Source: Aotearoamyces nothofagi (Eukaryota; Ascomycota; Leotiomycetes; Leotiales; Tympanidaceae). Taken from it: DNA of 64,000 bases. Below are positions 46,764 to 59,572 of this stretch, piece by piece; the stretch's first letter is position 1, and every line of letters starts with the position of its first letter. Position numbers and translations under genes: made by a program. The notes below the pieces were generated by a model. That model ran no database searches and was not told the origin of the DNA. It saw only the letters and a list, made by a program, of their open reading frames with translations. The stretch covers positions 62,001 through 126,000 of the forward strand of contig JADDTR010000003.1 in NCBI GenBank assembly GCA_015345905.1, written 5' to 3'.

Positions 46764-48347
46764 ATGGCTTCCCACGTGGTGGTAATTGACACCACTTTCA
46801 GAAAGGCTACCATAAAGGTTACCCCGGGAAAGTTTATGAGCGATATTCTAGAAGAAGCGTGCCAAAAGCATAAACTGAACGCCAGCAACTATGGCCTGAA
46901 GTAAGTATTCTATTAAAGATGGTGCTGGAACAACCACTAATGCTATAGGCACAATAATAAGCCTGTTGACTTATCAAGAACCTTCAGACAGACTGGTCTA
47001 TCATCTGGTGCAAAGCTTGAATTGATCGTTGCATCACGATCACCATCCGTCGTTTCTGTAGCCTTACAATTTCCACAACCCGACGCAAAAGATATTTCTG
47101 GTGGCCGGCTAATCGACAAGTTCCCCTCTACAACGACGCTCTGGTTAATATTAAGGAAGTTTGAATCTAATGGGGGCTTAAACTTAAATATCACTGGCAG
47201 AGGGGTGGCTAGCGGTGGCGAGGGTGGAGCTGGGAGGATATATTATGAGACTCCTGTGCTTAACATTATGGGCAGAGAGCTCTCTTCATTTACGGACCTG
47301 CAAAGGACATTAGCACAGCTTGGTTTGAACAGCGGCAGCAGTTTAATCCGGCTGACATACAAAGTCACAGACAAACCCTTAGAGGAAGCGATGGTTGAGA
47401 TCGGACAGTACTTCCAGTCCATCGACGAGCCAGATGCCCCTGGTGCACATTCGGGCCCTGCTGCAGGCAGTGAGCCTGTTCCAGATGTGGAGATGACTCC
47501 TGTCCCAGATACTATTGTCGCAGAACCAACCCCGGAGATATTTACAGCTACAGGCTCAGAGCCTCCTACGGAAAGCTCAACAGTATCTGACAGTATTTTG
47601 CCTACTCCAGCAACACCATCAAAAGCCTCCATATTAGAATCGCCTACACCAGAAGAAATTGTCGTTGGACCCAACCAACGGCCCATTTCTATTTTTGCGG
47701 CGCCTTCATCTCAGACTCCAAAAGCCGCATTGCAAGCACACAATGAGGCCGACTATGAGCCCACAATTGCTCATGCCAAGCTCCACCAGACAAGACTGCA
47801 AGGCCGCTCACATAATCAGCGCCTGCTTTCAGATGCAGAGGAGAAAGCTCTTGCAGAAGAGAAAGCTGCAAAGCAAGCCGCGATCAAGGATGTATTTATC
47901 AAAGTTCGTTTTCCCGATCAACTGACAGTTGTATCAAGCTTTACATCACTTGACTCGGGTGCTACTCTCTACGAGTTTGTTCAGGGTGTGATTGTAGCAG
48001 AAGACCAGCCCTTCGCACTTGTATGGATGGGCCCGAAAGGACCGCAGACTATTCCAAAAGATACCAATGTACGCCTGATCAAGGACCTCGGTTTTGCTGG
48101 ACGTATGCTGGTTAATTTTAATTGGGAGGATGAAGCAAGTGATAGTGCTCGCAGTGCAACGACATTGAAGCAACAGTTCGCAAGCAAGGCTAAGGAGTTA
48201 CAGGTTCAGGAGATTGTGGCTGCTGAGGAGCAAGAAGAAAACAGCACAGTTGCTAGTAAGGCTCAAGAGAAGGACAAGGGAACTAGTGGAGGTGGAAAAG
48301 GCAAAGGAGGTGTGCCAAAATGGCTCAAGCTACCTGGTAAGAAGTGA
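46764..48347 (+). CDS. ubx4: TUG/ASPSCR1-like UBX-domain protein
   Basis: Two exons (46764-46900, 46949-48347; 48-nt intron) give 511 residues. The N-terminal ubiquitin-like fold (about 1-80) reads VVVIDTTFRKATIKVTPGKFMSDILEEACQ and then NNKPVDLSRTFRQTGLSSGAKLELI, typical of TUG proteins. A second ubiquitin-like segment (about 86-180) follows. The middle is Pro/Thr/Ser-rich. The C-terminal UBX domain (about 356-435) starts AIKDVFIKVRFPDQL and includes LYEFVQGVI, then DLGFAGRMLVNFNWED. The end is lysine/glycine-rich, GKGKGGVPKWLKLPGKK. These proteins bind Cdc48/p97 and help its function at membranes; yeast Ubx4 acts in ERAD. The frame is intact and the length normal. Confidence 0.92.
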
Positions 48348-48700
48348 TAAAAGATAATCTTACGAGAGGGATTGGAAGTAGATATGAGATTACGATTACG
48401 GACTTAAGTTGTGTTGTGTAGCATTTTTGGGAGTCTTGTCATAGCGTGGAGTTTATCTAGAGCCTCGGTCAAGACAACCTGCTCAATGACAGAACCTTTT
48501 CTTAACTCTCTAATATTGCATGTCACAAGTGTTCGGGGAATGAATTTGTTGGTATCAAGTGTGATTCATTGACGGAAATTTCCATGTCGATTGCAAGCCA
48601 TTGTAAAGTCCAGCACCCTATTGTGCAGAAGTCCATCCAGTAATGCATTCCCACATTCCCACCAACTGCGTAACATTCACCAGCCAGAGTAACGAGACAT
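48348..48700. other. Convergent intergenic region
   Basis: Tail-to-tail spacer between UBX4 and RPL36. Nothing else seen. Confidence 0.6.
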
Positions 48701-49179
48701 TTAGTGACCAGCTCTGCGGGACTCGGCGATCACGTTGGTGAGATGCTCAACCTTCGCCTTCGCACGGCCGAAGGTACCAAGCCTCTTCTTCGCCAGCTTA
48801 CGGGCACGCTTGTCCTTGCTGTTTCGGAGGAGTTCGATGACACGACGCTCATATGGTGCGAGGCTGTAGAGGCACAACAGTTAGTATATTTTCATCGCCA
48901 TTGAGTGCGACAGAAGCGTACCCAGCAACTTCAGTGACGATCTCACGAACGAAAGCAGTTCTCTTGCTCAAGTGACCCTTGGTTCTTGATGGCTTTGGCT
49001 TAACAACTCTAGCCTCGGTTTTCTGTAATGCGCAAATTAGCCCAGGTCCATCGCCTTCACTTCAAGACAAATGTTGAAGTGCAGAAGGGATCCTCCAAGA
49101 GGTGAGACGAGGGTAGACGTACGTGGCCCTTGTTCAAGCCGACAATGAGGCCGCTGCGTTGGGTGCGTTCCTTTGCCAT
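48701..49179 (-). CDS. RPL36: 60S ribosomal protein eL36
   Basis: Three minus-strand exons (49179-49123, 49022-48922, 48863-48701) give 106 residues. The sequence [64 protein letters not shown] and the basic end [20 protein letters not shown] match eL36 of the large ribosomal subunit. Intron 1 (100 nt) is longer than most here and contains a perfect 8-bp inverted repeat (49058-49065 / 49074-49081). Intron 2 is 58 nt. Introns near the 5' end are common in fungal ribosomal protein genes. Divergent from MRI1. Confidence 0.96.
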
Positions 49180-49554
49180 CGTGACGTTGATTGTGTCGGT
49201 GATGGAAGTCGTTGGTCGTTAGTCGTGAAATGTAGAAAAAGTTCGCAGTGGAGTTTTGAAGTTTCCCGTCTGTGGGTCACGTGCAGGCCCTTAAACATTT
49301 AGTGCTGAAGGCTAAAATTTGGACTTACCGTTTTTGAGAGTGGGGCCCGGCAGAAAAGCGTCTGACCGCCCAATGCCTTCTTGAGGGGAGCTGCATTTGA
49401 ACAATCTTGATGCTGTGGTGTAGACTCTGTGCTTTTGACCCGGTTTCAACTTCGCATAGACCCTTCTGAAGAGGTATTTGCCTTTTGCACGCACACTTAA
49501 ATCTTAACTTACTTGCAATCTTATCGATAAACGCCGATTAAACCTATTGGCATC
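49180..49554. promoter_or_regulatory. Shared divergent promoter RPL36/MRI1
   Basis: 375 bp between the ATGs of a ribosomal protein gene and a methionine-salvage gene. No defined element is claimed beyond the arrangement itself. Confidence 0.5.
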
Positions 49555-51089
49555 ATGGCAGGGCTACAAGCTATCAAATATACGCGGGGCAAACTGGAAG
49601 TGCTGGATCAGTTGAAGCTTCCACACGAGTTCGTCTATGACAATGTGACAACCTGCGAAGAAGCATTTGACTGTATCAAATCTATGCGTGTTCGAGGTAA
49701 GACTTTCAGTCAATGGCGTAGTAAACTCTTGATGACTGAGGGTTAAAATATAGGAGCTCCAGCAATCGCAATCGTAGCGGCATTGTCACTGGCAGTTGAA
49801 CTCGAAACGAGATCGTTTGGTAAGATAACCTGCTCAGAGCATTGGCTGCATATTCATACTTACGGCTTACAGGCCAGTCAACAATTGATAACCAATTGCA
49901 CTACATAAATACGAAGCTAGACTACCTCATGGGCAGTAGGCCGACTGCTGTTGATCTCTCAAATGCCATTCGATTACTCAAAGTTACTGTGAATATTGCA
50001 GCTATTGCAGACAGCAACTTAAATGATGATAAGAAAGCACAGCCTGATGCTGCGGCAATCCGAAAAGCATATATTCTGGCAGCAGAAAAGATTCTTGAAG
50101 ATGATTTGACTACAAATCTTGCAATTGGCAGATATGGTGCAGAGTATTTGAGAAGACAGCAAATGCCAGTCGCCACCCCTATCGATCAAGATGATGTGTT
50201 GCGTTATTTTACAACAAGCCCACCGGGAACCCAGGGGGCTCCAGATAGGAGTTACAGAAAGCTGAGCGTCTTGACACACTGCAATACAGGGTAAGGCGCA
50301 AACATTTCATCTATCTAGTGCCGAGTACTAATATATCAATTAAGCTCTCTAGCAACGTCAGGACATGGAACGGCTCTAGGTATAATACGCAGTCTACATA
50401 GGATGAACTATCTTGACCACGCTTATTGTACTGAAACTCGACCATACAACCAAGGCTCGCGCTTAACAGCATTTGAGCTTGTATATGAAAAGATTCCAGC
50501 AACGCTGATCACAGATTCCATGGCAGGTGCTTTGTTTGCCCGTTTGAAGGAGGAGAAGAACATATCAGCAGTAATCGTCGGAGCGGATAGAGTTGCACGA
50601 AATGGCGACACTGCGAATAAGATTGGTACATACTCATTGGCTGTGCTTGCTAAGTACCATGGCATCAAGTTTGTTGTTGCGGCGCCTACAACTAGCATCG
50701 ACCTTGAGACCGAGACTGGAGCTAGTATCAAAATTGAAGATAGAGCAAAGACCGAATTAACTCAAATTAGCGGAGCTGTGGTGGGGAAAGATGGCAAGGT
50801 AGACGTTTCACACTCAGAGAGAGTAGCGATTGCAGACCAGAATATTGATATTTGGAATCCCTCATTCGATGTTACACCGCATTCCCTTATCGATGCTATC
50901 ATCACAGAGAAGGGCGAGGTTGTAAGATCGGCAAAGGGCAACTTCAACTTTAGCACGATTATGCCACAGCGATGGCGACAACAAGTTGAGAAAGTGGAAG
51001 ACGGAAACAGTAGCTTACAGGCCATATCGACTACTGTGTCACAGGCTGACTCGGAAGATACTACCCTTTTTAAGATGGAGCATGTTTGA
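49555..51089 (+). CDS. MRI1: Methylthioribose-1-phosphate isomerase
   Basis: Four exons (49555-49696, 49754-49819, 49873-50290, 50345-51089) give 456 residues. The enzyme converts methylthioribose-1-phosphate to methylthioribulose-1-phosphate in methionine salvage. Visible hallmarks are VRGAPAIAI, the catalytic cysteine in [21 protein letters not shown] and the catalytic aspartate in [11 protein letters not shown], followed by NKIGTY and FVVAAPTTS. The fourth exon join (GG to CSLAT) uses the acceptor TTAAG rather than the nearby CTCTAG; only the first keeps the frame and the motif. The C-terminal tail after FSTIMPQRW is about 40 residues longer than I expect, rich in S, Q, D and E. It is convergent with BRN1, 424 bp away. 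Confidence 0.95.
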
Positions 51090-51513
51090 GAATTGAAACT
51101 TTTGGATATCATCAAGTACCGTCTCAACAGCTACAAGTCATTGGAATGCCACAAGCAGGGACATATGCCTTTTAGAATTTCAGGACGAAACACGCGTACG
51201 CTTCAAGCAGCGAGCCGAAGACATGTGAAATATGCCGATTAGCATCGAGTGGGCGGCGGATCCTTTTGGCACAAATTATGAATTGGCGATATCTGTGCTG
51301 TGGCTAGGCCACTGTAGCTTTTTAATGAAGCATAGATACAATGAAATATGATAGTTTAAAAGATCATGACTAGACGTTACATTGCTATTTGCATGCATTA
51401 GCATACCCGCACATCCCATCCATGCTATCAAGCCCTACTCCAAACACCATTAAGACAGACCAATACAATGGTTAAGGTCACAAGACTGCTATAATATGCA
51501 CTCACTCCTGACT
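51090..51513. other. Convergent intergenic region
   Basis: Spacer between the 3' ends of MRI1 and BRN1. No gene or repeat seen. Confidence 0.6.
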
Positions 51514-54282
51514 TTAATCACCACCACCAACAGTGATCTCAGCTGTGGGATCCTTTGTAACTTTCAATTCTGTCAGACCCTCCTGGTTTTCGATCACAAG
51601 CCCCTTCTCGTTCGCCAAATGTAGCAGACAGATAAAGCAATAACTCGTTGAGATGTCGGTCATAACCTGCTTCGGGTAAACACTCTGTAGTTCTTGCATC
51701 ATTGATGTGAATTTCCAAGTCTCATCTTCCGACTTTCTCGGCGCTGAGGCCGGTGGCGTGGGCAATCGCCCTGGCGTCTGCGCAGGGGGATTCTACGGTA
51801 GAGTTAGCATACATATAATGTAATCACATCATTCGAGTAACGACTTACCAAATCGGACTCTTCGATCCCCATTCCTCTCCATAATTCCTCCTTAAGCCTT
51901 CTGACATCAACCTTCTTCGCTACTCTTGCATACTGCACGTATTCTGGCCTCAATCTGCGACTTTGAGTCACGAGTTGTGTACCAAATGCGCCTTCTCCTT
52001 CTATACCGTGGGTTCCCATTGTACCGCCATTGAGCACGTTAGCAATGCCGTCCATGCCGCCCTCGCCTCCATGGCCTTCTGCTCCAGGTGAAAAATGGTC
52101 CCGAGCATCAGCAAACTCCATATCGTCATCGTCGTCTATTCCCCCCGCTATAGGAAGGCCGTCATCTTGGAAGAAGTTGGCATCGTAATCCCCTTGTGGA
52201 AGCTGGTCATCATTACCAGCTGTCACGGGATCTTCTTTACGAGCCCAGAAAGCCTCGTCCATCTCTCCTTCCGGTACGTCGTCTTCCTTTGAAGGCATCT
52301 GGCCAAACCCACCCGACTTACTGCTCACTGCTTGCCGACTACGCATCTTGGCTTTGGGCTTCAGAAAGAGACGAAGTAGCTGCTTAGAATTGAAGTGTTT
52401 GTCGTCGGGAAGCAGATTCCGTGTCTTTGATTTCCAGTCTTTCTTTGGCATTGATATGGCAGAGTTTGATGACGCAGGGGTGTAAATTGACTCCGCTAGA
52501 CTTGGGTCCAGCGACGATAGAAAGTCAATCTCGAAAGGCTCTTTCTCTTTCCGGGCTTTCGTTGCTGTAGCTGGTTTGCTAGAATCCTTGATTTTTCGTA
52601 TCCGCCAGTGTTCTGGCCCAGCCCAATTTTTCTGCAAAGCTTGATCGAAATAGTTCAAAATATCCTCATGCCCCCCTTCGACTTTGCCCTGTTGGCTAAG
52701 AGATACGACGAATTCACCACTAGCTGGATCAAATGTGCCTGCCTCTCCTTCTTCGCCATCTCCACCTATACCATCGTTATCATATCCTGCGTCATGTACT
52801 CGCATTTGCGGTTCCATTGCAGCATCTCTGGCCCAGGCTTCACCACCTTCCCCAAAACCAGTATCGGGTGGTATATCGAAGTTTCCAAGCAGGCCATCCT
52901 CGTCGTCTTCAAATCCTGCAGGATTATCGTCATCGAGGAAAATACCTGATTTGTCACCCACCGCACCGGGACCAGTGGACTTCTCCCGTTCTTGTCGCCA
53001 ATCCTCTGGGGCCTTCAAGAAGGGAATGTCCATAGAGCCTGATGGATCCCCAAGATCAAAATTTTTCAGCGATGGACAGATATCTTGCTCTTCTAGGCGT
53101 TCAAGGTTTGGGAAGAACCTTGCACCAAGTGCTGCGATATCTATCTCAACATCCTCACCATCATCAATACTATCGTCAAGCATTGAGTCTGGTTCAGGTG
53201 TCTGTTCCTCCTCTTCTTCCTCCACAACGTCATTTTTTCTCCTTGTTGCCTGACCTTCAGCAGAAGCATCGCCAGCATCATCACTACTGTCGAAAACAAT
53301 TCGACCTTGTGAGTCGATAGCTAGATGATTAAGCAACAGGCCTTTCGCACCGCCCTCATCAAAATCTGCCGATGCCTTTTTGAATAATGGATCGACAGAG
53401 AATTCTAGTTCAAACTTTTTTAATTGAAGAGGCGCAAATGATGGGGCCAAGGTAGCTTCCGAGGAACGTTGAGTCTGGGTAATGTTAAAAGGGTGTTAAT
53501 GTAGCCAAAGATTCTATAAAACATACTCTCTTCTTTGGCTTCTTTCGCACAACACCATCCTCATCCTCTACTTCTTCTTCACTCTCCTCTCCATCTTCGC
53601 CTTCAGCACCTCGTTTCTTCTTATTATTGCCGCTGTCGGCAAGACCACTTAGTAGTTTCCCAGTCTCCGTAGCAACACTGTCGACTCTGCTTGTATAGAT
53701 TTTAACACAGCCGTCCAAGGTACAGCTAGCTTTCTGGAAATTAACACCAGTTCCCTCCTTCAATAATGTCATGTCATGGAAGTAATCGATTAGTGCAAAA
53801 TTCCAAGAGTTCGTAGCGTTGATCTTGTTGTCTGTGGCCATCTTCATCCACTCCTCGAAGTTAGCAAGAATGGGTACACGCTTCATTGGCGTGACAGCTG
53901 TCCCGCCGACGTTGATGAAATCATCATCAAGATCATTCTCCTTTCCACGATCCCGTGCTCGTCCAGGTGTCTTAGGATTCGATGATGGAGATGAACTGTT
54001 TGCTCGTTCGAAGTTACCGAGCTTGCGCATTGGAGATGCCGCAGCTTTGATTTGGTTCATTTGCATATCGTGAAGCGCATGCCGTGACTGTAAACGTTTT
54101 GCCTTCTCTTGAGCATCGTCGTTCAATGGAATTCTAGTATTTCGTCAATTTCAGCAAGTTCTCATATGCCAGGTCTCCCCAAGGGTCTCATACTTGATAG
54201 GTGATTTGAAGGGGCTCGTTGCCGTTGAGCCAGAAGCATTTCTGCTACCAGCAGCGCGCGGCTGTTGAGCTACTCGAGGCAT
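51514..54282 (-). CDS. BRN1: Condensin complex subunit 2 (kleisin, Barren family)
   Basis: Four minus-strand exons (54282-54194, 54133-53527, 53474-51849, 51792-51514) give 866 residues. The N-terminal kleisin region (about 106-150) carries the Barren signature PILANFEEWMKMATDNKINATNSW and FHDMTLL. The centre is acidic (EEEEEQTPEPD, DDDDDMEF), with SFAPLQLKKFELEFSVDPLF and DILNYFDQAL. The C-terminal winged-helix part (YVQYARVAKKVDVRRLKEELWRGMG, ...SYCFICLLHLANEKGL) fits the SMC-binding end. Condensin compacts mitotic chromosomes; the kleisin bridges Smc2/Smc4 and recruits the HEAT subunits. Introns are 60, 52 and 56 nt, and all joins keep frame. Confidence 0.95.
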
Positions 54283-54607
54283 ATTGTATAATTCACCCAA
54301 CACTGTACTTGTCGTTGATGGCCGTCGTCACTGTTGATACGCGGCGCGTTTGTTTATGTCGAGTCGGAGCAAAACATTTATGCCTTAGGCAGTAACACGA
54401 TTAGATAAACCAAGATTCCGAGCGACTTTACGCTCTATCTAAGTTTCGTCATGAGAGCTTGGCGGAGAGCCGAAAAGGGCGAATCCAAGTATCCATATTT
54501 CCATGCATTTCTTATCTTGGCAACCAAGCTTCTGCGATCACATATTGTTGCTCTGAGTTACAGTCATGCATGTTAAATAAGATTGCAATATAGCAACAGA
54601 CAATGCA
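54283..54607. promoter_or_regulatory. Shared divergent promoter BRN1/Ca2+ exchanger
   Basis: 325 bp separate two divergent ATGs, so the promoters overlap. No specific site claimed. Confidence 0.5.
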
Positions 54608-57600
54608 ATGCGAACAGCGACATCGACATCGACAGCGGCGATCCGCCGCCGGGTCAAGCCAAAGTATTCTTTTAGAGCATTCTACATCACCGTCCTCTTC
54701 TTGTGCGCACTTGCTTTGCTAGGCCTCGTGGCTGATCAGACTGCAAGATATAAACATGGAAGCCAATATGGGGTTGCTCAGAGACGAGCAGTAGCCGAGT
54801 TAGATGCCTCGCGACTGTTGAAGAGAGATGAAGAAGTGAGCTCCTCCTTTCCTGGTAGAATCTGCGATTCACAGTGAACTATATCTGACAAAAGCATCCT
54901 AAGTGTCGCCTCGTCCATCATGCCGAAGACAAATGCGCTTTCATAAAAGCGAATTGCCCCGATGAAGAAGCTGGCCTCTTGTCGTATTTATCCTTATATT
55001 ATTGCTCTCTACCAAACGTCCCCGCAATTGCCTTCATCATTCTCACGCTATGGCTTGCACTACTATTTACCACTATTGGCATCGCAGCGAGCGATTTTTT
55101 CTGCATAAATTTAAGCACCATCGCGAATATCCTAGGCATGAGCGAAAGCATGGCGGGTGTTACGTTTTTGGCATTTGGAAACGGGAGTCCGGACGTCTTT
55201 TCGACCTTTGCTGCCATGAGCACACATAGTGGCAGCCTAGCAGTTGGCGAGTTGATTGGTGCTGCAGGCTTTATTACTGCAGTGGTAGCCGGTTCCATGG
55301 CCCTGGTTAGAGAATTTAAGGTTGGAAAGAAGGCGTTTGTCCGAGATATTGGATTCTTTATTGTTGCAGCAAGTTTCAGCATGGTATTTTTGGCGGATGG
55401 CCATCTCTATCTATGGGAATGCTGTGCTATGATCGGCTTTTATATTTTCTACGTGGCAACCGTCGTGACTTGGCACTGGTATTTGCATAGGCGGCGAAGG
55501 CGAAGAGAACGAAATACTCTCGCACATGGCCACTATTACACCCCTGGAAACGAAGAGATAGAGGTCCAGGAAGACGATGTAGACGACGAAGCTTCCCCTG
55601 CTGAAGAAAGAATGGGTCTCATGAGTGACAGATCGGAAGACTTCGATGTGCTAGAACGAGGAGTCAGCCCTGGCCACAACGACAGAGATTACTCCGAGGA
55701 CGATAGTGACACGGAAGGAGATCAAGGACGACTTCTAGCTACAGAGGTGGCTAACAGCATGCGGGTGGTGAGACCTAGAGGTAGCCGACGCAATACCATG
55801 AATCATATTCGGCCGAGTCTTGTGGGCGCCCTGGAGTTCCGCTCAGTTTTATCGTCTCTGCAAAAGTCTAGAAATATCCACCAGCCAACCCACCTCCGCC
55901 GGTACTCAGATGATCTGGGACCAGACCCTCTTACTACATCAGTATCTACACTGCCTGAAGATCATTCTCGTATTGTCGTTGTAACTAGCGCGGATGGTAC
56001 TAGAGACCTTCAACCGAGCACTTCTATTCGTAGAACAAGAGCGGTCTCGATGAATGATGCCGACGACGAGAGAGATCCAGACCCAGCTGAATTTACTGTG
56101 GCTAGTGCACTAGAAGTTGGTACTATAGCTACGACTCCGACCTTTCCACGGCTCCTAGATGTCGAACCAAGAGCTGCATCTGGTTCAGCTTCCCTTGCAG
56201 GCAATAACACACTAATCAATCTTAGCGACGCGCAACAGTCGCCATCTTTCTCTTTATCACCTCCTCCATCAGATTCAGACTCGAGAGATGTAAGCCCCAT
56301 GCCGTCCCTTGGGCGTCGAAGATATGAGGATCACTTAGCGCCACCTGAGGGCGGATACCCCGGTGCTCGACATTTGCGGGCAGACTTACGGACAGACATC
56401 TTTCAGACTTCCGCCAGCCAGAAAAAGGACTCGACGGCACAATCGTCTTCGGCCGGATCACCAAGACGTCCTCAGGTTATAATACCTAAATCTCAGGATG
56501 GTATCAGATCCCGTTCATATTCGCCAGCGTCGCCGTTTCCTGCCTATACCGATTCCCCTCAACCAATATCGGCCCAAGATTCACGGGCTCCTAGTCTGTT
56601 ACTTCCGGAAGCAACAGTTTTCCCAGAATCATCTTATGTCGATGACAACACAGAGCTGGAGTCAATCAACCCCATAAAATGGTGGCCCTACGACTGGCTG
56701 CCATGCCCACGGGTTATTCTTTCGGTACTGTTCCCAACCCTCATCAATTGGAGAACTAAAAGTATTTGGAATAAGTTTTTCAGTGTTGTCTCTGCACTCC
56801 CTATTTTTCTCCTTGCAATCACCCTTCCAATAGTGGAAAGTGAATTAAAAGAAGATGAACTACTACTTGTTGGCCCGAAAAGAGGAGGATCGGGAAGGAA
56901 GAGCACTTCGGCACCACCACTGGATAGTCCGTCTCTAGAACAAAATTTAGAACCTGAGTTGCTACACTACCGGAGAAGCACGATTGATCATGGATCTCCA
57001 ACACCAACGTCCCCTGCACTTCGAGGAGTCGGCGGACATGGCAATACAGCTACAGTTGCTATGTCCGTCGAAGACCTTCATCACGAACCGCACTCCATTC
57101 CTCTTACTTCAAAACAGGATTTTACTCCACTAGAAGCCAGCAATTCACCTTCTAGACCTCCAGTGTCATCAGAGGATTGGAATCGATGGCTTGTGGCCGT
57201 GCAGATATTTACTGCTCCGTTGTTCGTCATGATCATCGTCTGGGCTAATAGTTCAGATGACAAACTGGACCCAATGCTCCTAGTTCGCTTCGTCTTGTAC
57301 TCTCTTCTAGGATCACTCATCGCCTTTGCGATTCTTATATTGACTACTACGCCTGACAAGATACCCAAATACCGATATTTACTTTGCTTCCTTGGCTTTG
57401 TGGTCAGTATCGCTTGGATCTCAACAGTCGCGAACGAAGTCGTCGGGGTACTCAAGGCCTTCGGCGTCATCCTAGGCATCTCCGATGCAATTCTGGGACT
57501 CACAATTTTTGCTGTTGGTAATTCACTAGGGGATTTGGTGGCTGACATAACTGTCGCCCGCCTTGGATATCCCGTCATGGCACTCTCGGCTTGCTTTGGC

Positions 57601-57912
57601 GGACCGATGTTGAACATCCTCCTTGGTATTGGCATCAGTGGTCTTTATATGACAATTAAGGAGGCAGATCACAAGCACGCCAAGAATCCACATAAGCCTA
57701 TGAAGTACAGGCCATATCAGGTAGAGGTTAGTGGTAGTTTGATGATCTCGGCCATCACGCTTCTCATAACGCTGGTGGGCCTGTTGATAGCTGTACCTCT
57801 AAACAAATGGATTATGACGAGGAGAATTGGCTGGGGGTTGATCATTCTGTGGTCTATCGGCACTGTTGTCAACCTCGTGATCGAGATTACCGGAATCTGG
57901 CCGGAGACATAG
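54608..57912 (+). CDS. Cation/Ca2+ exchanger (NCX/CaCA superfamily)
   Basis: Two exons (54608-54835, 54895-57912; 59-nt intron) give 1081 residues. A first membrane segment (about 26-43) is followed by a lumenal-type stretch with CRLVHHAEDKCAFIKANC. The first helix bundle carries the alpha-1 repeat FLAFGNGSPDVFSTFAA, and the second carries alpha-2 FAVGNSLGDLVADITVA, diagnostic of CaCA exchangers. Between them lies a loop of more than 400 residues (about 205-660), Ser/Pro-rich and acidic, probably cytosolic and regulatory. Fungal homologues similar to yeast YDL206W are thought to move Ca2+ across vacuolar or ER membranes in exchange for H+ or Na+; the ion is not decided by sequence. The end is MTRRIGWGLIILWSIGTVVNLVIEITGIWPET. 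Confidence 0.92.
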
Positions 57913-58362
57913 CGTTGTTGAAAGCCTCCCTTTTTGGGAGCGTAAATTTTCGCTTTCATGCGTTCGATACCCTGGAGTATCTGGTGTTAGGACGATTTGC
58001 GTCGGAAGCCACATTTTTTGTATATATAGCTAGGCAAACGTAAATTAAATAAACATATACTTTCTTGTCAGTCTCGCTCAAGATCAAGACAGTCAGTATA
58101 GAAAGCGCCACTGATAGCTGCCTGCAATGGTATATTGCCAATTTGCCATCATCCTTAGTTGATAAGCTGTTGAGCATCCTGTAGGAGGAACATGAGTGAT
58201 TGAGGCTAGCCGCTTCATTACCCTAACCGCTATCTTAGCTCCGAAGCGACGATAACGAACGGACAGCTGTCATCGCCCCTCCAACCCCTCAAAATTGCAA
58301 GTGTTCCGCTTTTAGTTCATTCTGATATTTCCACCGTTCTATTTCCCAAAACCACTTCTACT
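57913..58362. other. Intergenic, exchanger to SEC53
   Basis: No gene seen. It contains the exchanger 3' UTR (AATAAACATA at 58047-58056 is a plausible poly(A) signal region) and the SEC53 promoter. Confidence 0.55.
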
Positions 58363-59286
58363 ATGTCTGAAGGTGCAGCTCTCTACCCGGCGCTTACGGA
58401 GCGCCCAATCCGTAATACTATCTGTCTCTTCGATGTCGATGGTACCCTCACCGCAGCGCGCAGGGTATTTTCTCACGCCCCAAGATCAATCCGTACAATT
58501 GCTAAAGGATAATATAGACTGTGTCCCCAGAGATGCTTCAACTGCTCTCCGATGCCCGCCAAAAGGTGGCCATCGGCTTTGTCGGCGGTTCCGACTTCGT
58601 AAAGCAAGAAGAACAACTCGGCTCGGCTTCCACCCCTGTTACCTCCATCTTTGATTTCTGCTTCGCCGAGAACGGGCTGACTGCCTACAAATGTGGTGTT
58701 CCTTTGGAATCTAACAGCTTCATAAAGTGGCTTGGAGAGGACAAATACAAGCAGCTGGTGAAATTCATGCTGCATTACCTCGCGGATTTGGACCTCCCGG
58801 TGAAGAGAGGCACATTTATCGAGTTCCGTAACGGCATGGTCAACGTCAGCCCAATTGGAAGAAACGCAAGTATTGAGGAGAGAAACGAATACGAGAGATA
58901 CGACAAAGTGCACAAGATTCGGGAGACATTCGTTGCGGTATTGAGAGAGAAATTCTCTGATCTGGGGTTGACGTGAGTCCACACGGGCATTTAGATCTGC
59001 TATAAGGACAAGGCTGACAATGTTGCATTGCAGATACTCTATTGGTGGCCAAATCTCTTTCGATGTCTTCCCAACGGGATGGGACAAGACCTACTGCCTG
59101 AAACACCTCGAGGCCGAGAGCAAGAAACCAGGTGGCGTTGCATATACCACGATCCATTTCTTTGGCGACAAGACATACAAGGGCGGAAATGACTACGAAA
59201 TTTACGAGGATCCAAGAACGATAGGCCATTCGGTCAATAGCCCGGATGATACGGCAAGGGAGTTAAAAAAGCTGCTTGATCTGTGA
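58363..59286 (+). CDS. SEC53: Phosphomannomutase
   Basis: Three exons (58363-58464, 58518-58972, 59034-59286) give 269 residues, normal for the HAD-type eukaryotic enzyme. The nucleophile/acid motif LFDVDGTLT (DxDGT) is at residues 22-30. The exon join gives [14 protein letters not shown]. Others are [52 protein letters not shown] and [18 protein letters not shown]. It converts mannose-6-phosphate to mannose-1-phosphate, the precursor for GDP-mannose used in N- and O-glycosylation and GPI anchors. Donors are GTATTT and GTGAGT. Convergent with the PhoD gene, 286 bp away. Confidence 0.97.
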
Positions 59287-59572
59287 CTTCTTCCGGCCCG
59301 GGGATTGGAATAGAAAAATAAATAAAGGTGGAGCATGCTATAGATTAAAGTCATCTCCGTTGACATTAGGGAGTAATTATAGCTGCCGATGCATAGTTAG
59401 ATCCGATTTAAATAGAACATTTAAGAAGGAATGATAGCTGTAAGATTTCTGCTATAAAAACAATTCAACGCTTACGCTAACGCCAATTTAAATGCCCAAC
59501 CCGTATTCCTCTTTTCAATTCTGGACGAAAGGAACGAGTCACAATTCCAAATGTCTTTACTAGCCCATCTTA

